Assembly (NCBI GenBank): GCA_963757185.1
Contig: CAVWQI010000009.1
Coordinates: 620,001 to 684,000 of the forward strand
Reading direction: 5' to 3'
Length of the DNA stretch: 64,000 nucleotides
Origin: JAQBQB01 sp963757185
Lineage (GTDB): Bacteria; Gemmatimonadota; Gemmatimonadetes; Gemmatimonadales; Gemmatimonadaceae
Notes under the pieces: model-generated
Databases searched by the model: none
Told to the model about the DNA's origin: nothing
The model's input: only the letters and a program-made list of their open reading frames with translations
Position numbers and translations under genes: made by a program
In this document: positions 1 to 7,065 of the stretch, in pieces
How the letters are laid out: every line of letters starts with the position of its first letter
How positions within the stretch are numbered: position 1 is the stretch's first letter

Positions 1-1
1 G

Positions 2-1072
2 CCGCGCATCTTCGTCTATCCGCAGTTCGGCCGGCCCACCAACGCCGACTCCGCCCGGGCCCGCGTGAGAGCGCTCAAGGCGATGGGCGCCGACGGCATC
101 AAACTGCTCGGCATCGACCGCGACATCATGCAGGTGATGGAGGACGAAGCGCACAAGGAAGGACTGCGCATCGCCCACCACGTCGGTGTCGAGGAGACGA
201 ACGCCTGGGACGACATCCACTTCGGCACGACGAGCATCGAGCATTGGTACGGCATCCCCGACGCGGCGATTCTCGACGGCGTGCAGGCTTTTCCGTCGTA
301 CTACAACTACAACAACGAGACGGACCGCTTCCGGTGGGCCGGCCATTTGTGGCGCGAAGCGGACCCGGCGCGGCTCCAGATGGTGCTCGACTCGATGGTC
401 GCGCGCCACGTTGCTTGGGTGCCGACTTTCGACATTTATGAGGCGTCCAGAGACCTTCAGCGCGCGAAGACGCAGCCCTGGTTCGCCGACTACCTGCACC
501 CGACCCTCGAGGACTACTTCAAGCCCGACCCGGCGAACCACGGATCGTATTTCTTCGGCTGGACGTCCACGGACGAGACGTACTGGAAGGAGAACTATCG
601 AATTTGGATGAACGCCGTGCGCGACTTCGAGCGGAAGGGCGGACTGGTGGGCGCGGGAGACGACGCGGGGTTCATCTATCAGATGTACGGCTTCGGACTT
701 TTACGCGAGCTCGAGCTCCACCAGGAAGCAGGCTTCAGCCCGATCAAGGTCATCCAGCACGCGACGTTCAACAACGCGCGCATCCTCGGCAAAGAAACCG
801 AAATGGGCCGCGTTCGTCAGGGATTCAAGGCGGATCTGATCGTGGTGAACGGCAATCCGTTGGAAAACCTGAAAGTGCTCTACCCAACCGGCGTGGACGA
901 CATCAAGAATGGAAAACCGGTTCATACCGGCGGCGTCGAGTGGACGATCAAGGACGGTATCCCATACCACGGTCCGACGCTCATGGCGGAGGTGAAGCAG
1001 CTCGTCGCCAAGGCTCGCGCGGAACGCGGAACGAAGGCAGATCGAACGGACAAGCGTGAACGAAACCGTTGA
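2..1072 (+). CDS. Amidohydrolase family protein, 3' part (5' end outside window)
   Basis: The reading frame is open from base 2, so only the C-terminal ~356 residues are present; an internal GTG at 65 is not the real start. The sequence matches imidazolonepropionase-like metal-dependent hydrolases, which cleave amide or cyclic bonds in a TIM barrel. Visible marks are a His-His pair (AHHVGVEE), a later His (SIEHWYG), the active-site Asp segment (GAGDDAG), the family helix with QHATFNNARILG, and the closing beta-sandwich (GFKADLIVVNGNP). A long insertion rich in Tyr and Trp lies between the barrel strands. The substrate cannot be told; many relatives are secreted peptidase-like enzymes. The stop overlaps the start of the next gene by 17 bases, so the two are probably co-transcribed. 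Confidence 0.85.
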   Translation, partial: PRIFVYPQFGRPTNADSARARVRALKAMGADGIKLLGIDRDIMQVMEDEAHKEGLRIAHHVGVEETNAWDDIHFGTTSIEHWYGIPDAAILDGVQAFPSYYNYNNETDRFRWAGHLWREADPARLQMVLDSMVARHVAWVPTFDIYEASRDLQRAKTQPWFADYLHPTLEDYFKPDPANHGSYFFGWTSTDETYWKENYRIWMNAVRDFERKGGLVGAGDDAGFIYQMYGFGLLRELELHQEAGFSPIKVIQHATFNNARILGKETEMGRVRQGFKADLIVVNGNPLENLKVLYPTGVDDIKNGKPVHTGGVEWTIKDGIPYHGPTLMAEVKQLVAKARAERGTKADRTDKRERNR

Positions 1073-2315
1073 CGACGTGACGCCCGCCTCCCGATGGCAA
1101 AGTCGTTGGGAGATTCAAGAGCCGACTGAAGCCCCGCAGCTCACTGGCCCGGGCGCCACGGGCTGGACAGGGCTCACGCTCGGGATCATCGCGCTCTTCG
1201 GAGCGGCGTGGATTTTCCTTCCGCCCCCGACCTACTTCTTCCTGCGGTTCGCCGTCGCCGCGCCCGAGCTGTGCGCCTGGATCGGCATTCTCGCGCTCGT
1301 GGGCATCGTCTTCGCTCTGGGCAGCGCGTCGCGTTCGCGCGTCTCGCAGTTGGCCGTCCTCATCGGTCTGATCTCGCTTGGAACCGCAGAGAGCGTGTTC
1401 TTCCGCCTTGGCGCGACGATCCACGACCTGGACGCGCAGGCCGGCGTGATGATTCGCGAACCCGCCGCGCCGCTCCGCGCGGCGCCGGTGAGCGCGCTGG
1501 ACCTGTTCCGCGGCGTTCCGACGAACGAGGCGCGCATCGACCGCGGGCTGACCTTTGTGTCGAGGAACGGCCGGCCGCTCACGCTGGACGTGTACCGTCC
1601 GCAGAAGCCGGGACGTTTCCCCGTGATCGTCCAGATTCACGGCGGTTCGTGGCGAAACGGCGCCCCCGAAGACCATTCCGATTTTGCCGAGTGGCTGACG
1701 AACGCCGGTTACGTCGTGTTCTCGATCGACTACCGTCGCGCCCCCGAGACGCGTTGGCCCGCGCAACTCGCCGACGTCGACACGGCGCTCGCTTGGATCA
1801 GCGCGCACTCGAGCGAGTACGAGGCCGACACGACGCGAATCGTGCTGCTCGGCCGGTCGGCCGGCGGACAGCTCGCGCTGCTCTCCGCGTACTCGAAGCA
1901 GCGCCCCGGAGTTCGCGGCGTCATCAGCCTCTATGGCCCCGTCGACCTGGTGGCGTCATACCGCGACCCGCCGCATCCGGACCCGCTGGGGATTCGGTCG
2001 ATCGAGGAGGATTACATCGGCGGCCCGCCCGACAAATTCGCCAGAGCCTACGCCGACGCGTCGCCAATGTCGTACGCGACCGCCGACCGCGGCCACTCGC
2101 TGCCGCCGACGCTGCTGATCTACGGCGCCCGCGACAACATCGTCGAGGCGAAGTACGCGCGCCCGTTCGCCGAGAAGCTGAACGAGTCCGGCACGTCGGC
2201 GGCGTACCTCGAGATCCCGTGGGCGGAGCACGGGTTCGACGAGGTGTTCAGCGGGGTGAGCTCGCAGTTGAGTTTGTACTACACCGAGCGGTTTTTGGCG
2301 TGGGCGATGCGGTGA
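1056..2315 (+). CDS. Membrane-anchored alpha/beta hydrolase (esterase/lipase type)
   Basis: 419 residues from a GTG that overlaps the upstream amidohydrolase. Residues about 37-115 hold three hydrophobic segments, so the enzyme is membrane-anchored. The hydrolase domain starts near residue 165. It has the oxyanion motif HGGSW (195-199), the nucleophile elbow GRSAGG (Ser268), an Asp after the late strand (YGARD, Asp360) and the catalytic His (AEHGF, His392). This arrangement belongs to the hormone-sensitive-lipase / BD-FAE esterase group, which hydrolyses small acyl or feruloyl esters. The side of the membrane on which the domain lies, and the substrate, are not evident. The membrane extension is unusual for this family. 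Catalytic residues are complete, so activity is likely. Confidence 0.85.
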   Translation: MNETVDDVTPASRWQSRWEIQEPTEAPQLTGPGATGWTGLTLGIIALFGAAWIFLPPPTYFFLRFAVAAPELCAWIGILALVGIVFALGSASRSRVSQLAVLIGLISLGTAESVFFRLGATIHDLDAQAGVMIREPAAPLRAAPVSALDLFRGVPTNEARIDRGLTFVSRNGRPLTLDVYRPQKPGRFPVIVQIHGGSWRNGAPEDHSDFAEWLTNAGYVVFSIDYRRAPETRWPAQLADVDTALAWISAHSSEYEADTTRIVLLGRSAGGQLALLSAYSKQRPGVRGVISLYGPVDLVASYRDPPHPDPLGIRSIEEDYIGGPPDKFARAYADASPMSYATADRGHSLPPTLLIYGARDNIVEAKYARPFAEKLNESGTSAAYLEIPWAEHGFDEVFSGVSSQLSLYYTERFLAWAMR

Positions 2316-2331
2316 CGGCGCAACCGCGGGT

Positions 2332-2814
2332 TTAGGGTTTTGGGTGGTCGCGCGACTGCCGTTGTTGGTTTTGGGTTGCCGGTTGACGGTGCTCGGTGAC
2401 TGATGGTCGGGACAGGTTCTCGGCGGATTCGGGGCGCGCTGGGGGCGCGAGGGTGTCGGGCGTGGCGAGCACTTTCTTCCGCAGCGCGAAAAGCATCTTG
2501 CGGATGCGGGTGACCTCTTCGTTAAGGCGGGCGTGCTCCTCCGGAGGGAGCGCGCCGCGGTGGAAGGCCGTGAGCAGATGATGCTCCGCCTCTGACGCAG
2601 ATTTGATGGCGATCGCGAGGAAGCGTGCGAACTCTCGCTGACTCGTCGCTCCGCACCCCTCGACGATGTTCGTCGCGATCGAGTCCGCGGCGCGCGTCAA
2701 CTGCGAGATCAACTCGGCGAAGCCCCTGCGCGGGAATTTCTCAACCGCCTGGTGAACTCTGAGCCCGAACGCATGCGCGCGTCGCCAGACGAGAAGTTTC
2801 TTGAATTCTTGCAT
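2332..2814 (-). CDS. Four-helix-bundle protein (23S rRNA intervening-sequence type)
   Basis: 160 residues, started at the ATG at 2814 because the conserved family opening (MQEFKKLLVWRRAHAF) begins there. The core of about 115 residues has the family's features: an N-terminal helix with F..L.VW..A, then the central block with QLTRAADSIATNIVEG, and a helix ending in FLAIAIKSASEAEHHL. Relatives are encoded in intervening sequences of 23S rRNA genes or serve as accessory proteins of retroelements (Avd-like); they bind nucleic acid but are not enzymes. The last ~40 residues are polar and low in complexity, and much of their coding sequence lies inside one arm of a 71-bp inverted repeat. No rRNA gene is nearby, so this is a free-standing copy. 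Confidence 0.85.
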   Translation of the reverse strand: MQEFKKLLVWRRAHAFGLRVHQAVEKFPRRGFAELISQLTRAADSIATNIVEGCGATSQREFARFLAIAIKSASEAEHHLLTAFHRGALPPEEHARLNEEVTRIRKMLFALRKKVLATPDTLAPPARPESAENLSRPSVTEHRQPATQNQQRQSRDHPKP

Positions 2815-2975
2815 GCCCCACGTATAGGTCAGGAGCGTGCGCCGCGCACCACCAGATCCTTCCCGGGCACACCGTTCCAGCCCAGCGCGCCTCACCCCCA
2901 GTATGACCTGTCACGTCATCAGTCACCCCGGACCCAAAACTGACAACCCACAACCAACAACGGCTGTCGCGCGAC
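2347..2975. mobile_element. Possible non-autonomous element: four-helix-bundle gene between 71-bp inverted repeats
   Basis: The left arm 2347-2417 and the reverse complement of the right arm 2905-2975 align over 71 positions without a gap, with about 15 mismatches by eye. Both outer ends are the self-complementary decamer GTCGCGCGAC. The arms enclose the whole N-terminal part of the four-helix-bundle gene, and the left arm supplies its C-terminal codons. No transposase is encoded, so mobility would have to be provided in trans. A convincing target-site duplication was not found. It could instead be a large stem-loop that folds the transcript. Confidence 0.5.
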
Positions 2976-3052
2976 TCGCCTTTAGCCCCGCGCCATGAAC
3001 GTTTCGCCCCTCCTGCCTTTACCTGCGCCTTAGTCCGCCGCACGGTGATGCC

Positions 3053-3535
3053 ATGCCTATTCTCGGTGTCGCCCTTCTCGTCGCCATCCTCGATGGCACT
3101 TTCGCCGTCGTCTACTACGTCAACCTCCTCGGCCTGGCCGCGTTTCGGCGCGTGTTTCAGAGTGTCGCGTCGGGATGGATCGGCAAGTCGTCGTTCGACG
3201 GGGGCGCGGCGACGATCTCGCTCGGGCTCGCGACGCACCTTCTGGTGGCGCTCATCTGGACCTTGGTCTACACGTTCGTCGTGCAGCGCGTCTCGATCGT
3301 CGAACGAGCCATCAGGACTCCGCGAGGGCGGATCGTCGTCGGTGTGCTGTTCGGAGCGTTCATCTGGTGCTTCATGACCTTCGCCGTCATCCCGCTTTCG
3401 CAAGCGAAGCCGGGGTCGCCCACGACGTGGCGATGGTGGGGGATGTTGGCCTGGCACATGATCGGCGTCGGGCCGCCGCTCGTCTGGTTCACGCGGCCGG
3501 TTCGCGCAACCGCGGCGCTCGCACCCGTGCCCTAG
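3053..3535 (+). CDS. Small integral membrane protein of unknown function
   Basis: 160 residues with about four hydrophobic helices: residues 3-30, 56-78, 98-116 and 130-148. The N-terminal helix contains LVAILDGTFAVVYYVN. No catalytic or binding motif is recognised. The gene lies alone between the inverted-repeat element and the secreted amidohydrolase, whose start is 41 bases past this stop, so the two may share a transcript. A role cannot be assigned. The coding call rests on an intact frame with a clear alternation of membrane helices and charged loops. Confidence 0.7.
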   Translation: MPILGVALLVAILDGTFAVVYYVNLLGLAAFRRVFQSVASGWIGKSSFDGGAATISLGLATHLLVALIWTLVYTFVVQRVSIVERAIRTPRGRIVVGVLFGAFIWCFMTFAVIPLSQAKPGSPTTWRWWGMLAWHMIGVGPPLVWFTRPVRATAALAPVP

Positions 3536-3576
3536 CGCACTCGACTCGGCGGCGGGTGCGCGCTAACGTCGTCGCC

Positions 3577-4998
3577 ATGCGCGCACCCATGCTTTCGATC
3601 GCCGCCCTCGCCGCGGCGTCCTCCGCCCTCGTCGCACAGCGACCGACACTCGCCCCCGCCGTGCGACAGTTCGTTCAGGTCGACACGAGCGTCGTCGCGC
3701 TCACGCACGTTCGCGTGATCGACGGAACGGGGGCGCCGGCGCGTCCGGATCAAACCGTCGTGATTCGCGACGGACGCATCGCCGCGATCGGACCGTCGTC
3801 GTCCACCAGCGCTCCGCCGGGCGCGTTGGTGATGGATCTCTCGGGGAAGTCCGTGATCCCGGGGCTCGTCATGGTCCACGAGCACCTCTTCTACCCGACC
3901 GGACCGGGCGTGTACGCGTACCTGGCCGAGAGCTTCACGCGCCTGTATTTGGCGGGCGGCGTGACGTCGATGCGCAGCGGCGGCAACATGAACGGCTTCG
4001 GCGAGATCAACGTCAAGCGTTCGATCGACCGTGGCGAGCGCGCCGGACCGTGGATCGACGCGACCGCGCCCTACCTCGAGGGTCCGGGGCTCAACCTGCC
4101 GCAGGTGCACGAGCTGACCGACGCCGCCGACGCGCGACGGCTGGTCGACTACTGGACGGACATGGGCGCCTCGTCGCTCAAGGCGTACATGCACATCACG
4201 CGCGACGAGCTCAAGGCGGCGATCGACGAAGGACACAAGCGCGGCATCAAGACGACGGGTCATCTGTGCTCGGTCACCTACCGCGAAGCCGCGGAGCTGG
4301 GGATCGACAATCTCGAGCACGGCTTCTTCGCGTCCACCGATTTCGTCGCCGACAAGAAGCCGGACGTCTGCCCTGGACAGAACGTCGGCCAGGCGTCGAT
4401 CGCCGCGCTCGACACGGCGGGCGCGCCGTTCAAGTCGCTCGTGGCCGAGCTGGTGAAGCGGCACGTGGCGCTGACGTCGACCCTCACGGTGTTCGAGACC
4501 TTCACGCCGGGGCGGCCGGAGCCGCCGGGGCTGGACGTGCTCGTGCCAGAGTTGCGCGAGCAGTTCGAGACGCGGTACAAGGCTGCGCAGACGAACTCGC
4601 GGTCGAACTACGCCGCGCTCTTTCCGAAGGAGCGCGCGATGGAAATCGGGTTTCTCCGCGCCGGCGGGCTGCTCGTCGCCGGGACCGATCCGACGGGCGG
4701 CGGCGGCGTGATTCCGGGATACTCCGACCAACGGCAGATCGAGCTTCTCGTCGAGGGCGGACTCACGCCGCTCGAGGCGATCAAGGTCGGAACGATGAAC
4801 GGCGCGACCTATCTTGGCCGCGCCGACAAGATCGGCTCGATCGCCACCGGCAAACAGGCCGACCTCGTCGTGATCGACGGCGACCCGTCGGCGAACATCG
4901 GAGACATTCGAAAAGTCTCACTCGTGTTCAAGCAAGGCGTCGGCTACGACCCCGCCAAGCTGATCGCGTCGGTGAAAGGGAAAGTCGGGCTGTTCTGA
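3577..4998 (+). CDS. Secreted amidohydrolase (imidazolonepropionase-like)
   Basis: 473 residues. The ATG at 3577 is chosen because it opens a signal peptide (residues 1-20, ending ALVAQ); the frame extends upstream without coding character. Metal-dependent hydrolase features are in order: beta-sandwich strand VRVIDGTG, metal ligands HEH (101-103), a likely bridging Lys (LKAYM, Lys202), His229 (TTGHL), His248 (LEHGF) and catalytic Asp371 (AGTDP), then the C-terminal sandwich KQADLVVIDGDP. This is a full-length member acting outside the cytoplasm; related secreted enzymes act on dipeptides or similar amides. It belongs to the same broad family as the partial gene at the window start. A terminator for the facing gene lies just past its stop. 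Confidence 0.87.
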   Translation: MRAPMLSIAALAAASSALVAQRPTLAPAVRQFVQVDTSVVALTHVRVIDGTGAPARPDQTVVIRDGRIAAIGPSSSTSAPPGALVMDLSGKSVIPGLVMVHEHLFYPTGPGVYAYLAESFTRLYLAGGVTSMRSGGNMNGFGEINVKRSIDRGERAGPWIDATAPYLEGPGLNLPQVHELTDAADARRLVDYWTDMGASSLKAYMHITRDELKAAIDEGHKRGIKTTGHLCSVTYREAAELGIDNLEHGFFASTDFVADKKPDVCPGQNVGQASIAALDTAGAPFKSLVAELVKRHVALTSTLTVFETFTPGRPEPPGLDVLVPELREQFETRYKAAQTNSRSNYAALFPKERAMEIGFLRAGGLLVAGTDPTGGGGVIPGYSDQRQIELLVEGGLTPLEAIKVGTMNGATYLGRADKIGSIATGKQADLVVIDGDPSANIGDIRKVSLVFKQGVGYDPAKLIASVKGKVGLF

Positions 4999-5003
4999 GG
5001 CGC

Positions 5004-5035
5004 AAAAAAACGGGCTCGGCGAGTCGCCGAGCCCG
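5004..5035 (-). terminator. Rho-independent terminator of the sedolisin-like gene
   Basis: An inverted repeat at 5011-5035 (cgggctcggcga / tcgccgagcccg) is followed on the minus strand by seven T (the A-run at 5004-5010). It is oriented for the minus-strand gene ending at 5060. On the plus strand no U-run follows, so it serves the other gene less well. Confidence 0.85.
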
Positions 5036-5059
5036 TTCGTGGAACTTGGAGCGAGTGAG

Positions 5060-6313
5060 TTAGAACGCGCCCGTGCCCCGCGGCGAGCCGTTGCCCGTGG
5101 GACCGTCGTATGCCGGGCCAGCGGTGCAGAGGTAGGAACCACCGCACGAGCCGTTGCTCCCCAGGAGCACGTCGAACAGCGACCCGGTGTGGCTATACGA
5201 GAACGAGCCGTAGTTGACGGTGCTCGAATTGCCGGCGAGCGCGTAGACCGAGGCGATGATCGGCGCGGCCACGCTCGTGCCGCCGAAGACGAGCCAACCA
5301 CCGCCGCGCCGGCCGAAGCCGTACGTATCGTAGACGGCGACGCCGGTGTTGGGGTCCGCCACCGCGGACACGTCGGCCACGGTGCGGTGCGAGCACGCGT
5401 CGGTCTGCCAACCGGGCTTGGTGATATACGCGCTGCACCCACTGCCCGCGCCACTCCACACCGTTTCGCTGTAGACGGAACCGCTGTGTGTGAGGTGCGT
5501 GCCGCCTACGGCCGTGACATACTGAGAGGCCGCCGGAAACTCGACGCCGAATCCGGCGTCGCCCGAGCTCACCGTGATGGCGAGGTTTGGGTGGTTGTAG
5601 TGCGACTGATCGGAGACTTCACCCGAGTACTCGTTGCCGCCGTAGGAGTTGGAGATCGCGACCACGCCGGTCGTGCTCGCCGCGCGATCGACCGCAGCCA
5701 CGAGGTTCGCGAACGAGTTGGAGCTCGCTTCCACGAGCAGGATCTTGCAGCCCGGACAGATGGCGCTGACCATGTCGAGGTCGAGTGAGATCTCCTCAGC
5801 CCAACCCCCGTCCGCGCGCGGCGGCGTCGATCCGCCGTTCTGATTGATCTTCTTGAAGCAGCCATTCGCCGTGCTGCAAACCGATAGGCCGAACTGGTGG
5901 CGGTAGACCGCCAGATCGGCTTCCGCGTTGGGATCATCGAACGCATCGACGATCGCGACAGTGCCGGTGCCAAGCACGGTGAGACTGTATGCCTGCCTCA
6001 AATCCGTCGGTCCGTAGCCCGACGGGTTGACGTTGACGACTGGTTGGCCGCCCTTGTCCACCGTGATCCAAGAGTGGCACCCGGCCTCACCAGCCGGTGG
6101 CACCGCGCAGACCTTCACGTGGCCGTAAGCGAAGGCATTGCCGTTGTTGCCGTTGCTCCCGTCGCCGCCGTTGGGAGTGCCGCCGGCATCGCGCGAGGCA
6201 CCCGACGGTGCTGCCGTCGGAATCAAGGAATCAGACGAGCAGGCAGCGAGACCGAACGTGACCGCGCAGGACGCGAGCGTGGCGACGCGCAGCGCGAAAC
6301 TCGATTGGGCCAT
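5060..6313 (-). CDS. Sedolisin-like (S53 family) secreted serine peptidase, predicted lipoprotein
   Basis: 417 residues with a lipoprotein-type signal (hydrophobic run then GLAAC, Cys25). Residues 30-60 are a Gly/Asn-rich linker. The peptidase domain carries the S53 marks: Glu and Asp four apart (EEISLD, Glu174-Asp178), the oxyanion Asp in SSGDAGF (Asp252), the Ser nucleophile in FGGTSVAAP (Ser347), and a C-terminal YDGPTGNGSP segment like the calcium site of sedolisins. Family enzymes are acid-active endopeptidases. Unlike most, it has no long activation prodomain: the domain begins after only ~65 residues. Several Cys suggest disulfides. It has its own promoter-like sequence and terminator, so it is a single-gene unit. 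Confidence 0.85.
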   Translation of the reverse strand: MAQSSFALRVATLASCAVTFGLAACSSDSLIPTAAPSGASRDAGGTPNGGDGSNGNNGNAFAYGHVKVCAVPPAGEAGCHSWITVDKGGQPVVNVNPSGYGPTDLRQAYSLTVLGTGTVAIVDAFDDPNAEADLAVYRHQFGLSVCSTANGCFKKINQNGGSTPPRADGGWAEEISLDLDMVSAICPGCKILLVEASSNSFANLVAAVDRAASTTGVVAISNSYGGNEYSGEVSDQSHYNHPNLAITVSSGDAGFGVEFPAASQYVTAVGGTHLTHSGSVYSETVWSGAGSGCSAYITKPGWQTDACSHRTVADVSAVADPNTGVAVYDTYGFGRRGGGWLVFGGTSVAAPIIASVYALAGNSSTVNYGSFSYSHTGSLFDVLLGSNGSCGGSYLCTAGPAYDGPTGNGSPRGTGAF

Positions 6314-6351
6314 CCAAACTCTCCGGTCGGGGACGAGGCGGGGGATCGACC

Positions 6352-6380
6352 ATTCTATAGAATACGGTTGTCACGGACAA
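6352..6380 (-). promoter_or_regulatory. Sigma-70-like promoter of the sedolisin-like gene
   Basis: Read on the minus strand, TTGTCC (6375-6380) is separated by 17 bases from TAGAAT (6352-6357), which would place a transcript start about 30 bases before the ATG at 6313. The -10 lies in a perfect 12-bp palindrome, ATTCTATAGAAT (6352-6363), which could also be a regulator site. Confidence 0.55.
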
Positions 6381-6457
6381 GCGAAACTCTGTTTCGCATT
6401 TTGCCGCATGCTCAAGTTCTCGCGGAACCTCGCGCCCAGCGGGTTGGGTCCCGCGAC

Positions 6458-6850
6458 TCAGTGCCAGGCGGAAAGAATGACCGCCGCGATGATGAACGAA
6501 ACGAGATTGTATCCTGACTCGATCGCCCACTGCGCGCGTTGCTTTCCGCCCGCCGCCGCGGTCGCATAGCTCGTCGCGCCGGCGAACCCGAGCCAGATAA
6601 GCACGGCGAAACCGAACGCACGACCCGTTTCCATCGGTCCCGCGTGGCTGAGAACCATAGCCATCCCCCACGACGTGAGCAGCGCGCACACGAACAGTTG
6701 CGCGAAAAGCGCGGCTCCGGGAGACTGCATCGGACCGGTCACTCCCTGCATTCGGCGCCAGGGGTTCGCGAAGAGCAGCGAGAACCAAAGACCGCCGAGC
6801 ACGAACAGCACGACGGCCGACAGCAGCACGGCGAGATAGTTGATCGACAT
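6458..6850 (-). CDS. DUF1761-type small membrane protein
   Basis: 130 residues, started at the ATG at 6850 where the sequence MSINYLAVLLSAVVLF begins; the open frame runs further upstream, but only through an octamer repeat that encodes a Pro-Val-His-Arg repeat. Four transmembrane helices are visible (about 5-24, 47-65, 79-100, 109-128). The opening with FVLGGLWFSLLFANPWRR, and the overall size, match the DUF1761 family, whose function is unknown. The gene is divergent from the sortilin-like gene across the octamer array. Confidence 0.75.
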   Translation of the reverse strand: MSINYLAVLLSAVVLFVLGGLWFSLLFANPWRRMQGVTGPMQSPGAALFAQLFVCALLTSWGMAMVLSHAGPMETGRAFGFAVLIWLGFAGATSYATAAAGGKQRAQWAIESGYNLVSFIIAAVILSAWH

Positions 6851-6890
6851 GCGACGCTCCGGTGAGGCGGGTGAACCGACGGTGGACCGA

Positions 6891-6942
6891 CCGGTGGACC
6901 GGTGGACCGGTGGACCGGTGGACCGGTGGACCGGTGGACCGG
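6891..6942. repeat. Tandem octamer array CCGGTGGA (six units plus a partial)
   Basis: Six exact copies of ccggtgga run from 6891 to 6938, followed by ccgg. A degenerate unit precedes them at about 6881. The array lies between two divergent genes, where promoters would be expected. The same octamer recurs inside the MFS gene near 16290. Confidence 0.9.
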
Positions 6943-7065
6943 AAAAACAGACGGCGAAGATCCTGACGGGCTCGGCCGACAGCATGGCGACGTCATGCGT
7001 TCCTTGGCAAGTTTCTTTTGGCGGTTTCCCCGTCCCCACTTCCCTTCCTCGTTGGAGAATTCGGC

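Noticed and set aside
2332..2814. A 23S rRNA gene with an intervening sequence around the four-helix-bundle gene
   Set aside because: No rRNA sequence was recognised in the flanks.
2331..2985. tttag at both sides of the inverted-repeat element as a target-site duplication
   Set aside because: The copies are at unequal distances from the arms and five bases are too few to be convincing.
3532..4731. 399-codon minus-strand frame opposite the amidohydrolase
   Set aside because: His/Arg-rich shadow; the metal-binding motifs are on the plus strand.
6891..6942. CRISPR array
   Set aside because: The units are 8 bases in direct tandem without spacers.
6840..7039. Pro-Val-His-Arg repeat as part of the DUF1761 protein
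   Set aside because: The family begins at ATG 6850; the upstream extension is only the octamer array translated.
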